Below are positions 1 through 10,897 of a stretch of 64,000 nucleotides of DNA, piece by piece. The notes beneath the pieces are model-generated. The model did no database searches, was not told the DNA's origin, and saw only the letters and a program-made list of their open reading frames with translations. Numbering within the stretch: position 1 is the stretch's first letter; the number at the start of each line of letters is the position of its first letter. The position numbers and the translations under genes were made by a program. This DNA is from Benincasa hispida (Eukaryota; Streptophyta; Magnoliopsida; Cucurbitales; Cucurbitaceae). The DNA lies in NCBI RefSeq assembly GCF_009727055.1, contig NC_052353.1:43432577-43496576 (forward strand), read 5' to 3'.

Positions 1-674
1 GTACTTTTAGCTCTAGCATCCCTAAGAGTTCACATCGTGAGGTCCATGCAGGGCTTTGGGCCATGCTTAGGAGCGGACTCCCTTCGGAGAGTGTTTGCAT
101 GGATCAATATCAAGGTGAATAGGGGAAGTAGTTCATGATAAGTGAGTAATGGGTATGTAACAACATATCCCACGGTCTCTTCCATTAGGTCGCACCGTGA
201 GATTCCTATAATGCGCCTGCATGTCTGCCCTGGAGCGACCTTTCCCTTCGGAGGGTTGTATTATAGGATTCGGAACACCATGAACTCCAAATCTGGATAG
301 GCTCTCTTAGATCAGTTTTCATATTGACTTTCCACTTTTGGAAGCATGTTGATTCTGGTTTCTGAAATCCAAAAATTGAAGGTTACACTTACAAGAATTA
401 ATAAGATGTTAGTATATTCTCGACCAAAGTAACGATAACGAAAGTGCTATAAGAATAAAGAGTTATTCTGGGGTTAGCATTTAGTCAAGATTGTCTTGGT
501 TCAAAAGAGGAATAATCGACTGCCCTTCGGTGGAGGTTACTCTAAACTTTTGAAATATCGTTGCAAAATATAATAATGAAGGATACATTATTAGTTTTTT
601 TTTTTTTTGCTAAACTTGATTGGATTTAAAAGATTAATGTTTTTTACTAAAAAGGATATCTTTATCTTTTCAGC
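1..674 (+). other. Untranslated leader of copia-1
   Basis: No coding signal is visible up to the gag ATG at 675. The segment contains three copies of CTTCGG (82, 246, 525) and a T13 run just after 590. By position it is the leader between the missing 5' LTR/PBS and gag. No PBS is present, so the LTR boundary is further left. Confidence 0.6.
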
Positions 675-1545
675 ATGAATAGCTCAATAATTCAACTCTT
701 AGCTTCCGAGAAACTAAATGGCGATAATTATTCGACATGGAAATCAAATCTAAACACAATACTGGTAGTGACGATTTAAGTTTTTTCTTAACTGAGGAAT
801 GTCCTCAAGCCCTAGCCTCAAATGCTAACCGAACTGTTCGGTAAGCATACGATCGATGGGTCAAAGCCAATGAAAAGGCCCATATTTACATTCTTGCCAG
901 CATGTCTGATGTTTTAGCAAAGAAACAGGAATCCTTAGCTACGACTAAAGAGATAATAAATTCATTAAGAGAAATGTTTGGGCAACCATCATGGTCCCTT
1001 AGACACGAGGCAATTACGCACATTTACACAAAGCGGATGAAGGAGAGGACCTTTGTTAGAGAACATGATGATGTACTTCAATATCGCTGAAGTAAATGGC
1101 GGACCCATTGATGAGGCTAACCAAGTTAGCTTTATCTTACAATCTCTTTCGAAGAGTTTTATACCTTTTGAGACAAATGCGTCTTTAAATAAGATAGAAT
1201 TTAACCTCACTATCCTTCTTAACGAGCTCCAGCGATTCCAAAACCTTACTTTAGGTAAGGGGAAGGAAGTGGAAGCAAATTTTGCTACTACTAAGAAAAA
1301 ATTTATAAGAGGATCGTCCTCTAAAAATAAAGCTAGACACTCTAAAGCTCAAATGAAAAAGAAGGGAAAAGGGCAAGCTCCCCAGATAAAAAAAGGGAAA
1401 GAAGGATACAGATAAAGGAAATGTTTTCACTGTAACCAAAATGGGCATTGGAAGAGAAATTATCCGAAGTACCTTGCAGAGAAGAAAGCCGATAAAACGG
1501 CACAAGGTAAATATGATTTTACTAGTCACTGAAACATGTTTAGTG
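675..1545 (+). pseudogene. copia-1 gag remnant
   Basis: The ATG at 675 opens a Ty1/copia Gag start (MNSSIIQLLASEKLNGDNYS). The frame is lost near 774 by what looks like a one-base deletion, and a TAA follows at 841. Open frame resumes at 902-1090 and, after another shift, at 1053-1415. The C-terminal CCHC zinc knuckle is readable at 1430-1475 (CFHCNQNGHWKRNY), but the fourth metal ligand, normally Cys, is Tyr, and a TAA at 1412-1414 separates it from the preceding basic linker. Gag would form the virus-like particle and bind element RNA; this copy cannot make an intact one. Confidence 0.9.
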
Positions 1546-2500
1546 AAATATGATACTTCAATCTAGATACTAGATTCATGAGCCACTAATCATATTTGTT
1601 TCTCGTTTCAGGAAACTAGTTCTTGGAAAAAGTTTGAAGAAGATGAGATAAACCTCAAAGTTGGAATAGGAGAGGTCGTCTCAACTGAAGCAGTGGGAGA
1701 TCTGAAGTTGTTTTTTGAAGATAGATATCTAGTACTTAAAAATGTTTTGTATGCACCACTTATGAAGAGGAATTTGATATCTATCGCTTGTATTATAGAA
1801 CAATTATATACAATATCTTTTAATATAAATGAAGCGTTCATTTTTTGTAAAGGTATTCAAATTTGTTCTCCTATACTTAAGACAACTTATATAAGTTAAG
1901 ACCAACTAGAGCAAATTTTGTTTTAAATACTGAAATGTTTAGAACATTAGAAACTCAGAATAAAAAACAAAAGGTTTCTTCCAATGCCTATCTATGGTAC
2001 CTTAGACTTGGTCACATAAATCTCAATAGGATTGAGAGATTGGTCAATAGTGGACTTTTAAGTCAATTAGAAGATAAATCTTTACCTCCATGTGAATTTT
2101 ATCTTGAAGGAAAGATGACCAAGAGATCTTTTATTGGAAAAGGTCTCAGAGCCAAAGTACCCTTAGAGCTCGTACATTCGGATCTTTGTGAACCAATGAA
2201 TGTCAAGGCTCGGGGTGGGTATGAATATTTCATTAGTTTTATTGATGATTATTCAAAGTATGGTCATGTTTACCTACTTCATCACAAGTCTGATTCTCTT
2301 GAAAAGTTCAAAGAATATAAGGCTAAAGTTGAGAATGAATTGGGTAAAACAATAAAGACACTTCGATCAGACCGAGGTGAGAGTATATGGACATACGATT
2401 CCAATACTATTTGATAGAAAACGAGATCCAGTCATAACTCTCTACACCTAGTACGCCTCAGCAAAACGATGTATCAAAAAGAAGAAACCGAACCTTATTA
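1546..2500 (+). pseudogene. copia-1 protease and integrase N-terminal remnant
   Basis: The aspartic protease site, normally Asp-Ser-Gly-Ala, reads D-S-stop-A near 1578-1590, so the catalytic loop is interrupted by TGA. Protease-like sequence follows to about 1900. The integrase N-terminal region is open at 1935-2414. In its zinc-binding part the first His is Tyr (WYLRLGH), and the CxxC pair is broken (CEFYL). The integrase core shows VHSDLC (first catalytic Asp) and LRSDRG (second). Just downstream (about 2477-2500) the position of the catalytic Glu reads Lys (SKRRNRT). The copy is inactive on several independent grounds. Confidence 0.88.
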
Positions 2501-2503
2501 AAT

Positions 2504-4207
2504 ATGGTTCGCTCTATGATGAGCTATGCTCAATTGCCTGATTCCTTTTGTAGATATGCACTTGAGTTTTTTGTCCATATTTTGAACAATGTTCTCTCTA
2601 AAAGTGTTTTAGAAACACCTTATGAGCTATGGAAAGGCCGTAAAAGTAGTTTACATCACTTTAGTATTTGGGGTTGCCCAGCACATGTGTTGGTACAAAA
2701 TTCCAAGAAATTGGAACATCGTTCAAAATTATGCCTATTTGTAGGTTATCCAAAGGAAATAAGGGGTGGTCTGTTTTATCATCCTCAAGAGAATAAGGTA
2801 TTTGTATCGACAAATGCCACATTCTTAGAGGAAGACCACATAAGAAGTCATCAACCTCGCAGTAAACTAGTATTGAATGAAATTTCCAAAGACACTACAG
2901 ACAAAGCTAGTTCATCTACTAAAGTAGTAGATAAAACTAGTACATCTGGTCAGTCACATACTTCTCAAGAGTTGAGAATGCCTCGACGTAGTGGGAGGGT
3001 TGTTCAGCAACCTGACCGTTATTTGGGTTTAACAGAAACACAAGTCATCATACCTGATGACGGCATAGAGGATTTATCGACCTATAAACAGGCGATGAAA
3101 GATGTAGACCGTGATCAGTGCGTCAAAGTCATGGACCTCGAAATGAAGTCTATGTACTTCAATTCTGTTTGGAAACTTGTAGATCAACCAAATGATGTAA
3201 AACCAATTGGTTGTAAGTGGATCTACAAGAGAAAACGAGACCAAGTCGATAAATTACAAACTTTTAAGGCTCGACTTGTGGCAAAGGGTTATACCCAGAG
3301 AGAGGGAGTGGACTATGAAGAAACTTTCTCTCCCGTTGCCATGCTTAAGTCGATTAGAATACTCTTATCCATTGCCATCTTTTATGACTATGAAATTTGG
3401 CAGATGGATGTCAAGACAACCTTTCTAAACGGCGATCTTGAAGAGAGTATCTATATGGCTCAACCAGAGNCCATTGCCATCTTTTATGACTATGAAATTT
3501 GGCAGATGGATGTCAAGACAACCTTTCTAAACGGCGATCTTGAAGAGAGTATCTATATGGCTCAACCAGAGGGGTTTATTGCACAGGGTCAAGAACAAAA
3601 GGTTTGTAAGCTTCAAAAATCCATTTATGTGTTGAAACAAGCTTCTAGATCTTGGAATATAAGATTTGATACTGCGATCAAATCTTATGGCTTTGAACAT
3701 AATGTTGACAAGCCTTGTGATTACAAGAAGATCGTCAATTCTACTATAGCGTTCTTAGTTTTATATGTCGATGATATTCTACTCATTGTAAATGATGTAG
3801 GATATCTTACTGACGTCAAGCAATGGCTAGATACACAATTCCAAATGAAAGATTTAGGAAATGTGCAGTATATTCTTGGGATCCAAATTGTTCGAAATCG
3901 CAAGAATAGAACACTAGCCATGTCTCAAGCATCTTATATAGACAAAATGTTGTCTAGATATAAAATGCAGAATTCCAAAAAGGGTCCGTTGCCTTTTAGA
4001 CATAGAATTCACCTGTCAAAAGAACAATGTCCTAAAACACTTCAAGAAGTTAAGGATATAAGAAATATTCCCTACGCCTCCGCAGTTGGAAGCCTGATGT
4101 ATGCAATGTTATGTACTAGACCTGACATATGCTACTCAGTAGGGATCATCAGTAGATACCAGTCTAATACTAGACGTGATCATTGGACTACCGTTAGAAC
4201 ATCTTAA
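2504..4207 (+). pseudogene. copia-1 integrase C-terminus and reverse transcriptase
   Basis: This is the longest open frame of the element (567 codons as assembled). It starts in the integrase C-terminal half (LWKGRKSSLHHFSIWGCPAH), passes a Ser/Thr-rich spacer around codons 125-165, and enters the copia RT (KWIYKRKRD, FKARLVAKGYTQ, DVKTTFLNGDLEE, LYVDDILL). YVDD, the polymerase metal site, is intact. A 101-bp segment is present twice around the N at 3470 (3369-3469 and 3471-3571); it keeps frame and is best read as an assembly artefact. The frame stops at 4207, where a shift separates it from RNase H. Confidence 0.93.
3369..3571. repeat. Assembly join: 101-bp perfect duplication around a single N
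   Basis: Bases 3369-3469 and 3471-3571 are identical and separated by one N at 3470. A perfect copy abutting an N inside old, mutated DNA is the mark of two overlapping contig ends placed side by side instead of merged. Confidence 0.92.
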
Positions 4208-4227
4208 AGTATCTCAAGAGAACTAGG

Positions 4228-4720
4228 GACTACATGCTCATGTATAGTGCTAAGGATCTAATCCTTAATGGATACACTGACTCTGATTTCCAAACTGATA
4301 AAGATGCTAGAAAGTCTACATTTGGATCAATGTTCACTTTTAACGGAGGAGCAGTAGTGTGGAGAAGCGTAAAATAGGCCTGTATAGCTGACTCCACAAT
4401 GGAAGCTGAATACATAGCTGCTTGCGAAACAGTAAAAGAAGCAATATGGCTGAGGAAATTCATGACAAATTTGGAAGTTGTTCCAAATATGCATCTATTT
4501 ATCACCTTGTATTGTGACAACAGCGGTGTAGTTGAAAATTCAAAAGAACCTCGAAACCATAAATGGGGAAAGCACACATCGAACGCAAGTACCACCTTAT
4601 CCGGGAAATCGTACATCGTGGTGACGTTGTAGTGAACCAGATACCTTCTAAGCAAAACATTGCTGATCCTTTTACAAAAACCCTCCCGGCTAAAGTTTTT
4701 GAGGGTCACCTATAGAGTTT
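4228..4720 (+). pseudogene. copia-1 RNase H remnant
   Basis: RNase H motifs are readable: GYTDSDF near 4270, ADSTMEAEYIAA near 4388 and LYCDNSG near 4508. A TAG at 4375-4377 interrupts the frame between the first two, and a shift near 4565 separates the C-terminal end (IPSKQNIADPFTK-type sequence before 4690). The domain would degrade the RNA template during reverse transcription. The end lies just before the PPT, as usual for copia. Confidence 0.88.
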
Positions 4721-4742
4721 AGGTCTACGATGTTTCTAAACT

Positions 4743-4882
4743 AGGACAAGTGGGAGATTATGCTGGGCGTGAATGCCCTAGTTTATTGTATTCATATGTT
4801 TATTGTACTCATATGTAATATTAATTTCTAACAGTTAAATTCAACATCGTTTGATCCTACTAAGAGTTTTAGTCCAAGTGGG
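4743..4882 (+). promoter_or_regulatory. Two PPT-like tracts of copia-1
   Basis: GGACAAGTGGGAGATTA (4744-4760) and a decayed second copy, AGTCCAAGTGGG (4871-4882), lie between RNase H and the LTR body; the second directly precedes TGTTAG at 4883. copia-2 has the same double arrangement (about 10799-10897), so it is a family trait. PPTs prime plus-strand synthesis. Confidence 0.7.
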
Positions 4883-6865
4883 TGTTAGATGGATTTATGT
4901 TCTAAAACTCGTAGTTTGTAATATCGTATTCTTGTTCAATAAAGCTGTTATTGAAAATCTTTAGTAAATTTAAATTTTATATTCATGAATCCAATAAACT
5001 AAGGTTCTGAGGCTATTAAGTTTAAGTTTGAACTTTATATAGTGACATAAATGTTGATCAAGTTCAAATATATGTAGCCAAAATGCTCTATAGTATATGA
5101 ATAAGGTTGAGCGCCTTATTTTGGGGACACTATGGATGTGGACCATTTTGTAGTTAGTATAAACGATGTGATCCTAAACCGTTCATGTAGAGACATGAAA
5201 ATGGGGGCATCCTATGTAAAGAGTTTACATAAGACTGAACCATGAAATAGTCACTTTTACTTTCTAAATGCCGTTTAATGTATAAAACTGACTATTTCGT
5301 TAATTGATGACCTAGGTAACTTAATCTTAATCCTGAGCTAACTATGAACTCCTGTTCACTCGGAATTATCCTTAGATCCGCATAGGTAAGGGCAGCTCAT
5401 TATCGCTGGCCCAATAAGCCTACCATTTCACGGGTAAGATCTGGTGGATAGTTGGGAACATAGGGTGCAAGACGGAATTCACTCCTACCCGTTATAGGGA
5501 TAGTAGATAGGTTGTTCCCTTTAATACTGAGTTCAGGTCTTGAACAAGGGGCCCCACCCTCTCCTTGGCCCAAGAGGGATTCGATTTATAGGTTAACCTT
5601 AAACCAATTGTTCATTAGAGGATCAGTGGAACTTAAGGAATAAGATGTAGTCTCGGGGGTAAAACGGTTTTTATGACCCAACCGAGATTACAAACAACCT
5701 GTGAAGGATTAGCTTACTAATCATGGTTATATCAAATGGACACAAATATATCTATAGTGAGGGGAGTGCAACTACGGGACTATAGTGGAATGACCCGTTA
5801 GTTAACGAATGTTTATTAGCTCTATCTAAAGAGTTTAGCCAGTTAATCTCGGATCATTAGAGCCCTTGATCTATAGGTCCATTAGGTTCCCCTACTAGCT
5901 CATATGGAATAAACTTAGAACGGTATGATAGAATGATTCGAATTGTTCAAATTAGATGAAGAAAGAGAAACCGACAAGTATATGTGATATAGTGGTCGAA
6001 TTTTTAGTTTAGAGATACAGTTTTAATATTTAAATGTGATTTAAATATCAAGAATATGAATACGTTCATATTTGGAAGCTCGAAAATAATGAAAATCGTC
6101 AAAGATGTAAAAAGTCAAAGAGTTGACTTTTTGATTTTGAAAAGTCAAACTTTGACAGACCTTATATTCAAATTTGATTTGAATTTTGAGAAAATCAATG
6201 CGGATTCATGCTCGGGAGGTCAAAATTAGTCAACACGGAAAAAAACATAAAAAGTCAAAATGTTGACTTTTGGTCAAAGTTTGACTTTGACCAAATGACT
6301 ATTTTGCCCTTTGACTAAACTTAGTGGGAAAATCCAAATTTTTGTTGGATAATTCAACTAACAATATAGTGGGCTAGGTGTTGGCTTATAGTGGAGACAT
6401 TAAACCCACTAAGATAGTGGATTATAGGTGTTAGGTTTTTATGGATTTGGTTTATGCAATTGTTGCATGGCTTTTTTCTATAAATTGGGCTTTTCTATTT
6501 GGTTCAAAAAGTTTTGCCAATTTTGCCAAATTGTTTTCTAAATTTGGGCTGGAAAAATCATTTTCTTGAGTGAAGTCCAAAACCCAAACCTAACCCAAAT
6601 TTCCATCTCTTTCTCTCTCTCGGTTTTCTTCATCGACCGGGTTCCACAAGTCGGTTCTGAGTCCAGAGGATAGTAGGCCAACTCTAGTGGTGGTCAGTTC
6701 ATGTTCGGGTCAAGATTCAGCGAGGAAGAGCAGCTTTCGGGAGCTACAAAAGTAATTTTAATTATTGTTTTTCCTTCAATTGCATGCATCTTTTCCTTTA
6801 AATTAAAAGAAATTAGAGTATAATTAGGTCCTAATTCCACTGCGTATCTCTCGTGTTCATCACTT
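4883..6865 (+). repeat. 3' LTR of copia-1
   Basis: The LTR begins TGTTAG after the second purine tract and runs about 2 kb without coding sequence. A TATA-like CTATAAATT lies at 6478-6486, near the right end, where an LTR promoter is expected. The middle (4883 to about 5960) matches the copia-2 LTR in the same orientation, and matches the LTR blocks of copia-3 (14150-15044 and 16490-17513) in the opposite orientation. The right edge is uncertain, about 6861-6866. Confidence 0.75.
6098..6315. promoter_or_regulatory. Cluster of 13 TTGAC/GTCAA (W-box core) motifs in the copia-1 LTR
   Basis: Cores start at 6098, 6114, 6123, 6144, 6152, 6219, 6229, 6254, 6263, 6273, 6281, 6287 and 6311, on both strands. 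TTGAC is the core recognised by plant WRKY factors. A stress-responsive LTR promoter is an inference. The cluster lies ~170-380 bp upstream of the TATA-like element. Confidence 0.6.
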
Positions 6866-8699
6866 GTAGCTAGACGTATGCGGTAATGTGTATGCGGTGG
6901 TTGAATAAAAGAATGATGGGGGGTTTTAAGCTACAACTACTCCTACTCCTAACTAACAGACAATACAATGAGAAGTATGAATGAGAGGTAGAGACATGAC
7001 AACTGTTGACGTGTAGTAAATGAATGGAAAGTAGATAAAAATGGGAGGATGTCTTCATTGCAACCCTTAAGAATGACCTCAAGGGCAACCTCAGCCAATG
7101 CAAGCTATGCGATCATGCTACACACACTTGAGCCTATTTCTAGGACGTATACGATGTGTATGCAAAAGGATCGAGATGACTGGATATCGCCACCGTATCC
7201 TACTTATTGGATGCAACCATTGTCCTTTCTGTAGGGTGCATACGCTATGTAATAGAAAATGGAGCTTATTCCTAAGTTCCCCATTCTTGCTTATGCAAAA
7301 CTAATCTTACTCTCTCGAGCATCGATTCTAACCTAGCTCTCCAGAGTCTTAGGTTATTTCTTTAGACTCTCTCCCGAGTAGCTCTAAAGGTGTGATGGAC
7401 GCATACATAAGACAAAGTAACCACATAAACTTGGCTGACACAAGATTATTCCTATCTCTAGTGAACAATAACTTACATTGCTTAATGCGACCAACAACTT
7501 ACCCTTCCGAGCAGTTAGTTGTTGCTGACTTTACTCATAACAAGCATTGCGTTCGCCTATAGACAGGCATTGCTATAGCTTCACACTAAGCAAATAAGGT
7601 TTTCTCACACACTCGCACAACGCACACCTTCTGGTAGTTTGCTACATGCTTCATATCTCTAATTTACATGACTAAGTATGCGATACTCAAGCAATCTCAC
7701 TACGTGATGCAATGAAAGTTAAGGATGCTAAGTAAAGACAGATGGGGATAGAATCGAAGAAAACATAGAAATGCATTGAACACACAATGTATTAATTTCT
7801 TAATCCAAAATGCAATACAATACAAAATAAGAAAAGAAGAGAAAATGAAAGGACCAGTTGGAAGCAATGACTTGCTTCCAGCAAATGTGTGTCAAGGCTG
7901 CCGGTGGAGCCATGGATGGGTGGTGGAACTGACTCTCCCAAGATCTAACTCCGGCGAAGGCTCCAGTCGTCACTCGGAATAGATGAAAGAGATGAAGAAC
8001 TCTCAAGCTTTCTTCTAACGCATTCGTTTGGATCATAAGGATCTGCCCGAAGGCCGAAACTTGGATTATTTGAAATTATGCTCGGCAGCTTCTATTTATA
8101 GAGCTTATTATCGTCAGCATAATGGACCTGCTCTGATTTGACATTAGCGGCACGTTGGTCTTTTTCTTAAGTCTCTTTTACTAACGGCGTGGTAAGTGAA
8201 ATGTCAACATCATCCTTTGGTTTTCCCGAGATATACGTTGGTGCGTTCATTCCACCAACCTTGCATTCATCCCACTATTATAGTTATCGTGTAGCCACAA
8301 TTGTGCAGTGACCACATTCGCTTAATACCGCAACTTCTACACGATGACCACAATCGCTTGACGATCGCAACTCCTATGGATGGATGCATGCAGTTGATCA
8401 CCACAACACCCATGCATTGATCGTATGCGTTTGCCTTTGTGATGGAGAGTTTCTCCGCATGCGGTCGTCTATGCGGTAGTCTGACTTTCGCATTTGCGTC
8501 CACTTCTTGCATTAGCTACAAAAATAGACAATTGAACGAATAATAACGCATAATAATTGGTTAGCCGAGATTCTCATTGTTGAACGCCGCAAACTCATTT
8601 TCTCATGAATTCCTAACATAATTGCTGCATATTCTGCTTAACAGCCCTTATAATTCTAAATAAAAGGCCTAAGATGACATGCATTCCTGCATGTCATCA
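6866..8699 (-). repeat. Gypsy LTR fragment, antisense (same family as element C)
   Basis: Read on the minus strand it begins at 8699 with TGATGAC and a hairpin (8673-8699). It then follows the element C LTRs: 7780-8260 matches 21380-21790 inverted, and 6866-7100 matches 18940-19160 inverted. The last ~230 bp of the LTR are missing at the 6866 side. No internal region is attached, so it is a solo or truncated LTR. Small ORFs in it (6870-7304, 7776-8036, 8267-8512) are incidental. It abuts the broken start of copia-2 at 8700. Confidence 0.8.
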
Positions 8700-9688
8700 A
8701 CTGCAATATACATACTCAACTGTGTTCCCTCCAAGAGTGTTGCAAGAACATCTCTGGATTTGTGGAATGGGCGTAAAACTAGTTTACATCACTTCCACAT
8801 TTGGGGTTGCCCTACACATGTGCTTGAGGCTAATCCCAAGAAGTTGGAACCACGGTCGAGGTTATGTCTCTTTGTAGGCTTCCCTAAAGGTACATTAGGG
8901 GGTTATTTTTATGATCCGACGGAAAATAGAGTGTTTGTTTTAACAAACGCTACTTTCCTGGAGGAGGATCATAGAAGGGAACATAGTCCACGAAGCAAAA
9001 TTGTGTTGCGTCAGCTTTCCAATGAAACTACTGAAACTTCAACAAGAGTTGTTGAAGAGCCTGCTACATCAACAAGAGTTGCTGATGGGAGTTCATCAAG
9101 TAGGTCGGTTCCACCTCAAGAGTTGAGGGAACCTCGACGTAGTGGGAGGGTTGCGAACCCAATCGTTCGCTATCTGGGTTTCACAGAAATCCTTGCTATG
9201 GTAGCAGATGGGACATTGAGGATCCGTTGTCTTATAAGAAGGCAATGAAGGATGTTGACCGGGACGAATGGGTCAAGGCCATGGATCTCGAGATGGAGTC
9301 GATGTACTTCAACTCAGTATGGTATCTTATAGATCAGCCTGATGGGGTAAGACCTACAGGTTATAAATTGATCTATAAGCACAAATGGGGTGTTGATGGG
9401 AAGGTACAGACCTTCAAGGCTCGACTTATGGCAAAGGGTTATACCCAGGTAGAGGGAGTCGACTATGAGGAGACTTTCTCGCCTGTTTTCGTGTTAAAGT
9501 TCATCTGCATCCTCCTGTCCATTGCAGCTTATTATAATTATGAGATCTGGCAAATGGACGTCAAAACGGCCTTTCTGAATGACAATCATGAGGAGACCAT
9601 TTACATGGTGCAACCTGAGGGATTTCATAGCCCAGAGTTCAAAGAAGAAACACGGTTCTGCAAACTGAATCGGTCTATTTATGGCTGA
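8700..9688 (+). pseudogene. copia-2 integrase C-terminus and RT N-terminal half
   Basis: Two overlapping open frames (to 9248, and 9227-9688) together cover the integrase C-terminal part (LWNGRKTSLHHFHIWGCPTH), a Ser/Thr/Arg-rich spacer and the RT fingers and palm (FKARLMAKGYTQ, DVKTAFLN). A frameshift near 9230 splits them. The second frame ends in a TGA at 9686-9688. Confidence 0.9.
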
Positions 9689-10795
9689 GACACAGCGTCT
9701 TGATCTTGGAACATACGTTTGATATGCGATCAAGTCGTATGGCTTTGACCAAAACGTTATGAACCTGTATCTACAAGATCATCAATGCTAGTAGTCTTCT
9801 TAGTGTTGTATGCAGATGATATCCTACTCATTGGAATGATGTAGGTCTACTGACGTGGCAGTTAAGAACTGGCTAGCAAACACCAATTCCAAATGAAAGA
9901 TTTGGAGAGGCTCAGTTTGTTGTAGGTATACAGATTTTTCGAGATCGTAAGAACAAAGTGTAGCATTATCTCGGGCATTGTAACATTGACAGATTTGCTT
10001 AAGTACTTGATGCAGAACTCAAAGAAGGGCCTACTGCCCGTTCAGCGCATGGAGTAACTTTGTCTAAGGACATGTGTCCTAAGACGCCTCAAGAGGTTGA
10101 GGAGATGAGACAGGTCCCATATGCGTCTGCCGTTGGCAGTTTGATATACACTATGCTCTGTACTCATTCAGACATCTACTATGTTGTGCGCATAGTCAGT
10201 AGGTTTTAGTCTAATACAGGTCAGAGTCACTGGACCGCAGTGAAGAATATCCTCAAGTATCTTCAGAGAACGAGGGACTACATGCTCGTGTATGGTTTAG
10301 GGATTTGATCCTTACTGGATACACAGATTCTGACTTTCAGACTGATAAAAACTCTCGCAAGTCCACATCACGGTCAGTCTTTACTCTTAACGGAGGAGTT
10401 GTAGTGTGGCAAAGCACTAAGTAGGGGTGCATTGCCGACTCCACTATAGAGGCGGAGTACGTAATGACTTGCAAAGTTGTTAAGAATGTAATCTGTCTAA
10501 GGAAGTTCTTGCTATAACTGGAAGTTGTTCCAGATATGTCTAGGCCCATTACCTTATATTATGATAATAGTGGGGCAATGGCGAACTTCAAGGAACCGAG
10601 GAGTCAATGGCAGGACAAACACATAGAGCGAAAATATCATCTGATCCGCGAGATAGTGCATCGAGGGGACGTGATCGTCACGAAGATCGCTTTGAAGCAC
10701 AATGTTGCTAACCTATTTACAAAGGCTTTCACGGCTACAGTGTTTGACGGTCACCCATGGAGCATGAGTCTACAAGATTGCCCGCGGCTATACTA
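9689..10795 (+). pseudogene. copia-2 RT C-terminal half and RNase H remnant
   Basis: The palm motif reads YADD (near 9808) instead of the usual copia YVDD, followed by a frameshift. 9840-10300 is recognisable only in pieces. RNase H motifs GYTDSDF (10316), ADSTIEAEY (10435) and LYYDNSG (10553) are present, with a TAG between the first two. The last 86 codons (10536-10796) are open. Inactive. Confidence 0.87.
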
Positions 10796-10897
10796 GGGAA
10801 AGTGGAAGATTTTCTTGTACTGAGCTTTTATGCCCTAGTTTATTGTTTTGTACTAGTTTATTGTACACCCCACTACGCTTTAGGACAAGTGGGAGAT

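Larger units (their letters stand above)
1..6865 (+). mobile_element. copia-1: degenerate Ty1/copia retrotransposon lacking its 5' LTR in the window
   Basis: The order leader, gag, protease, integrase, reverse transcriptase, RNase H, PPT, 3' LTR is that of Ty1/copia (integrase before RT). Gag starts at 675. The RT motif YVDD lies near 3768. Two purine-rich tracts precede LTR-like sequence (4743-4758 and 4873-4882). The 5' LTR must lie left of position 1, so the LTR pair cannot be compared. Frameshifts and stops occur in every module. An assembly duplication around 3470 adds 102 bp to RT. The right limit is approximate: sequence from about 6866 matches a gypsy LTR instead. Confidence 0.93.

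Noticed and set aside
82..530. Three CTTCGG (UUCG-tetraloop-like) sequences in the copia-1 leader
   Set aside because: Only the first has a stem longer than three pairs, and even that has a mismatch next to the loop; likely chance.
4399..4709. Minus-strand ORF of 159 codons (4230-4709)
   Set aside because: Exact antisense of the copia-1 RNase H; no own motif.
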